A stretch of DNA of 6,105 nt from contig CAKRJK010000097.1 in assembly GCA_934351705.1 (NCBI GenBank), positions 1 through 6,105 of the forward strand. The letters are read 5' to 3'. A model generated the notes under the pieces. That model saw nothing but the letters and a program-made list of their open reading frames with translations, did not search any database and was not told where the DNA came from. The DNA comes from an uncultured Lachnospiraceae bacterium. Lineage in GTDB: Bacteria; Bacillota; Clostridia; Lachnospirales; Lachnospiraceae. A program made the position numbers and the translations under genes. Positions within the stretch are counted from its first letter, which is position 1, and every line of letters starts with the position of its first letter. This document shows positions 5,216-6,105 of this stretch, piece after piece.

Positions 5216-6105
5216 ATGAAAAATCCATTAACAAAAAGACTGCCGAGAGAGTTGAAGGACGAACTTGGAAAATACACCATTATCTTCTTGTTCTTAGTTC
5301 TTACCATCGGGTTTGTTTCCGGTTTTCTTGTTTCCGGCAGAAGTATGACGCGGGCATATGATGAGAGCTTTGAAAAATATCAGATCGAGGACGGGCATTT
5401 TGAGACAATGCAGGAGTTGAGCGATGAGGCGATTGACGAACTGGAAAAGCAGGACCTTACAATTTACCGGGATTTTTATCTGGAGGAGGAGTTAAAAAAC
5501 GATCACACCCTCCGCATTTTCGGTGAGCGAAAAGACTGCAATGAACTTTGTCTGATGAAAGGAAAACTTCCAAAGGGCAGACATGAGATTGCCATAGACC
5601 GTCTTTATGCACAAAACAATGATATTCAAATCGGAGATTCCTTAAAGATTCAGGGCGAAAATTACAAGATCACGGGATTCGTTGCATTTTCCGATTACAG
5701 CACCCTGTTTAAAAACAATACAGATATGATGTTTGACGCACAGAAATTTAGTGTGGCAACCGTCAGCAATGAAACTTTTGAGAAGATGAACAAAGACCAT
5801 CTTCACATGAATTACGAATGGAAAAATGAAAAAGAGTTAAGCGAGAAACAGCTCAAAAAACAAGGGGAAGAGATCGTTAAGACCTTGACAAAATATACCG
5901 TTGTGCAAAATTTTGTAAAACGGGGTGATAATCAGGCAATCCAGTTTACAGGAGATGATATGGGCTCTGACACGGTTATGGTGACATGGCTTTTATATAT
6001 CATCATTGCCGTACTTGCCTTTATCTTTGCGGTCACGATCACCAACACGATTGAAAGGGAATCCGCAGTCATCGGAACGCTGCGTGCGATGGGATACACC
6101 AACAG
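5216..6105 (+). CDS. FtsX-family ABC transporter permease (3' end cut by window)
   Basis: This is the membrane partner of the preceding ATPase; 296 residues are visible before the window ends. A short basic N-terminus (K2, K7, R8, R11, K14) leads to membrane helix 1 at about 20-40. A large extracellular domain of roughly 210 residues follows, comparable to the periplasmic core domain of MacB-like proteins, with a G-D-S-L-K-I piece typical of such domains. Helix 2 is at about 254-277. Directly after it comes T278-I-E-R-E-S-A-V-I-G-T-L-R-A-M-G, the FtsX-type coupling segment that contacts the ATPase. AGGTGA at 5205-5210, overlapping the ATPase stop codon, serves as ribosome binding site. At least two further helices are expected beyond the window; long two-domain versions (800 aa or more) exist in this family, so the final length is unknown. 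Confidence 0.92.
   Translation, partial: MKNPLTKRLPRELKDELGKYTIIFLFLVLTIGFVSGFLVSGRSMTRAYDESFEKYQIEDGHFETMQELSDEAIDELEKQDLTIYRDFYLEEELKNDHTLRIFGERKDCNELCLMKGKLPKGRHEIAIDRLYAQNNDIQIGDSLKIQGENYKITGFVAFSDYSTLFKNNTDMMFDAQKFSVATVSNETFEKMNKDHLHMNYEWKNEKELSEKQLKKQGEEIVKTLTKYTVVQNFVKRGDNQAIQFTGDDMGSDTVMVTWLLYIIIAVLAFIFAVTITNTIERESAVIGTLRAMGYTN

Noticed and set aside
1..6105. CRISPR arrays, insertion sequences, tRNA or rRNA genes, phage or toxin-antitoxin modules
   Set aside because: No repeat arrays, transposase motifs, terminal inverted repeats or structural RNA genes other than the riboswitch were seen.

Overview
The window looks like chromosomal DNA from an AT-rich Gram-positive anaerobe of the Clostridia, most likely a gut Lachnospiraceae. 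That placement is inference from codon use, strong AGGAGG-type ribosome binding sites, a doubled feoA gene ahead of feoB, and the tiny cysteine-rich protein that follows feoB in that group. No database search was possible.

Layout: (1) 1-452, minus strand, is the N-terminal two thirds of a queuosine-precursor transporter (YhhQ/VUT family), cut by the window edge. Its leader (about 509-586) holds a preQ1-I-like riboswitch aptamer followed by an intrinsic terminator. (2) 595-954, minus strand, is a short DtxR-family metal-dependent repressor, reading toward the riboswitch and transporter. (3) 955-1132 is a divergent control region. It has a promoter for the repressor on one strand and, on the other, a near-consensus promoter whose -10 box lies inside a perfect 16-bp palindrome, with a Fur-box-like dyad just downstream. 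(4) 1133-4405, plus strand, is a ferrous-iron uptake operon: two feoA genes, feoB, a 46-residue FeoB-associated Cys-rich membrane peptide, and a Fur-superfamily regulator with an unusual C-terminal half. It is closed by a strong terminator at 4447-4476. A second copy of the palindrome sits between the second feoA and feoB. (5) 4508 to the window end, plus strand, is a MacB/LolD-type ABC exporter ATPase followed by an FtsX-type permease cut by the window edge.

How it fits together: FeoB is a GTP-dependent Fe(II) permease assisted by the small SH3-like FeoA proteins. The DtxR-type protein is the obvious candidate to bind the two related palindromes and shut the operon when iron is plentiful. 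The Fur-like protein at the end of the operon, together with the Fur-like dyad in the leader, suggests a second layer of control. The ABC exporter appears to be a separate unit of unknown substrate. The two most unusual items are the iron operon apparently wired to both DtxR-type and Fur-type sites, and the Fur-like protein that keeps the DNA-binding half but has lost the usual metal-binding dimerisation half.
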